NCBI RefSeq assembly: GCF_910596095.1
Contig: NC_056544.1
Coordinates: forward strand, 7,890,655-7,954,654
Source of the DNA: Thunnus maccoyii
Taxonomy: Eukaryota > Chordata > Actinopteri > Scombriformes > Scombridae
Direction of reading: 5' to 3'
Length of the DNA stretch: 64,000 nt
In this document: positions 63,850 to 64,000 of the stretch, in pieces
Layout of the letters: every line of letters starts with the position of its first letter
Position numbering within the stretch: the first letter of the stretch is position 1
Made by a program: the position numbers and the translations under genes
The notes under the pieces: generated by a model
The model's database searches: none
Told to the model about the DNA's origin: nothing
The model's input: the letters and a program-made list of their open reading frames with translations, nothing else

Positions 63850-64000
63850 AGTTAAAGTGTAAAACACATGTTAAATAGTCTGATTGTGAGTGACTGGAAA
63901 CAACATGTATAATGATTGTGAGTTTGATTCATTCATGCTTTCACAACACTTTTCATAAAACTTAATGCTGATCCTGAAATTTCTGCTTTTTCAATAAAAA
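63850..64000. repeat. inverted copy of 54585-54738
   Basis: Almost base for base the reverse complement of the sequence upstream of cassette A, for example TTATACATGTTGTTTCCAGT. The copy runs to the window edge, so its length is unknown. Confidence 0.92.

Overview
This window looks like nuclear DNA from a bony fish, most likely a spiny-rayed teleost. The genes are split into short exons with GT/AG introns. CA/TG microsatellites and teleost-type DNA transposons are abundant, and one intact eukaryotic tRNA-Glu gene is present. Exons were assembled by eye from reading frame, splice sites and resemblance to known families. No database search was possible.

Layout. (1) About 0.5-22 kb holds four genes, all on the minus strand: the 5' part of a tmbim1-like (Lifeguard family) death-suppressor gene running off the left edge; a caspase-8/10 type initiator caspase with two death-effector domains (490 aa); catip, a ciliogenesis gene (352 aa); and a caspase-8-like caspase with an N-terminal CARD (391 aa). 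TMBIM1 and CATIP are also close neighbours in human (2q35), so the two caspases flank or interrupt an old gene pair. (2) At 23.3 kb lies tRNA-Glu(CTC), followed by a decayed Tc1-like transposon. (3) From 27 to 31.4 kb on the plus strand is a class I cytokine receptor resembling IL-5R/GM-CSFR alpha chains. Facing it on the minus strand, at 34-36 kb, is a SAP/EAT-2-like single-SH2 adaptor. (4) From 37.5 to 44.6 kb lies a transposon-rich stretch in one orientation: a LINE tail, two THAP zinc-finger segments, a decayed PIF/Harbinger-ISL2EU-type DDE transposase and a decayed G2E3-like HECT ubiquitin ligase. (5) From 46.4 to 53.9 kb on the plus strand is a homologue of human CXorf38 (292 aa). Three related exon-like cassettes follow it, two nearby and one inverted at the right edge. 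(6) From 55.8 to 64 kb there are only repeats: a solo LTR, a broken P-element/THAP9-like transposase, a small hAT-type MITE and a pair of direct repeats.

How the genes relate. The left half groups regulators of cell death and immunity: a Lifeguard death suppressor, a DED caspase, a CARD caspase, a cytokine receptor and a lymphocyte SH2 adaptor. A ciliary gene sits among them, with two X-box-like RFX motifs just upstream of its start. The most unusual findings are the THAP-DDE-HECT run, the X-box motifs inside a 66-bp tandem repeat above catip, the tripled WS motif of the cytokine receptor, and the duplicated and inverted exon cassettes near the CXorf38-like gene.
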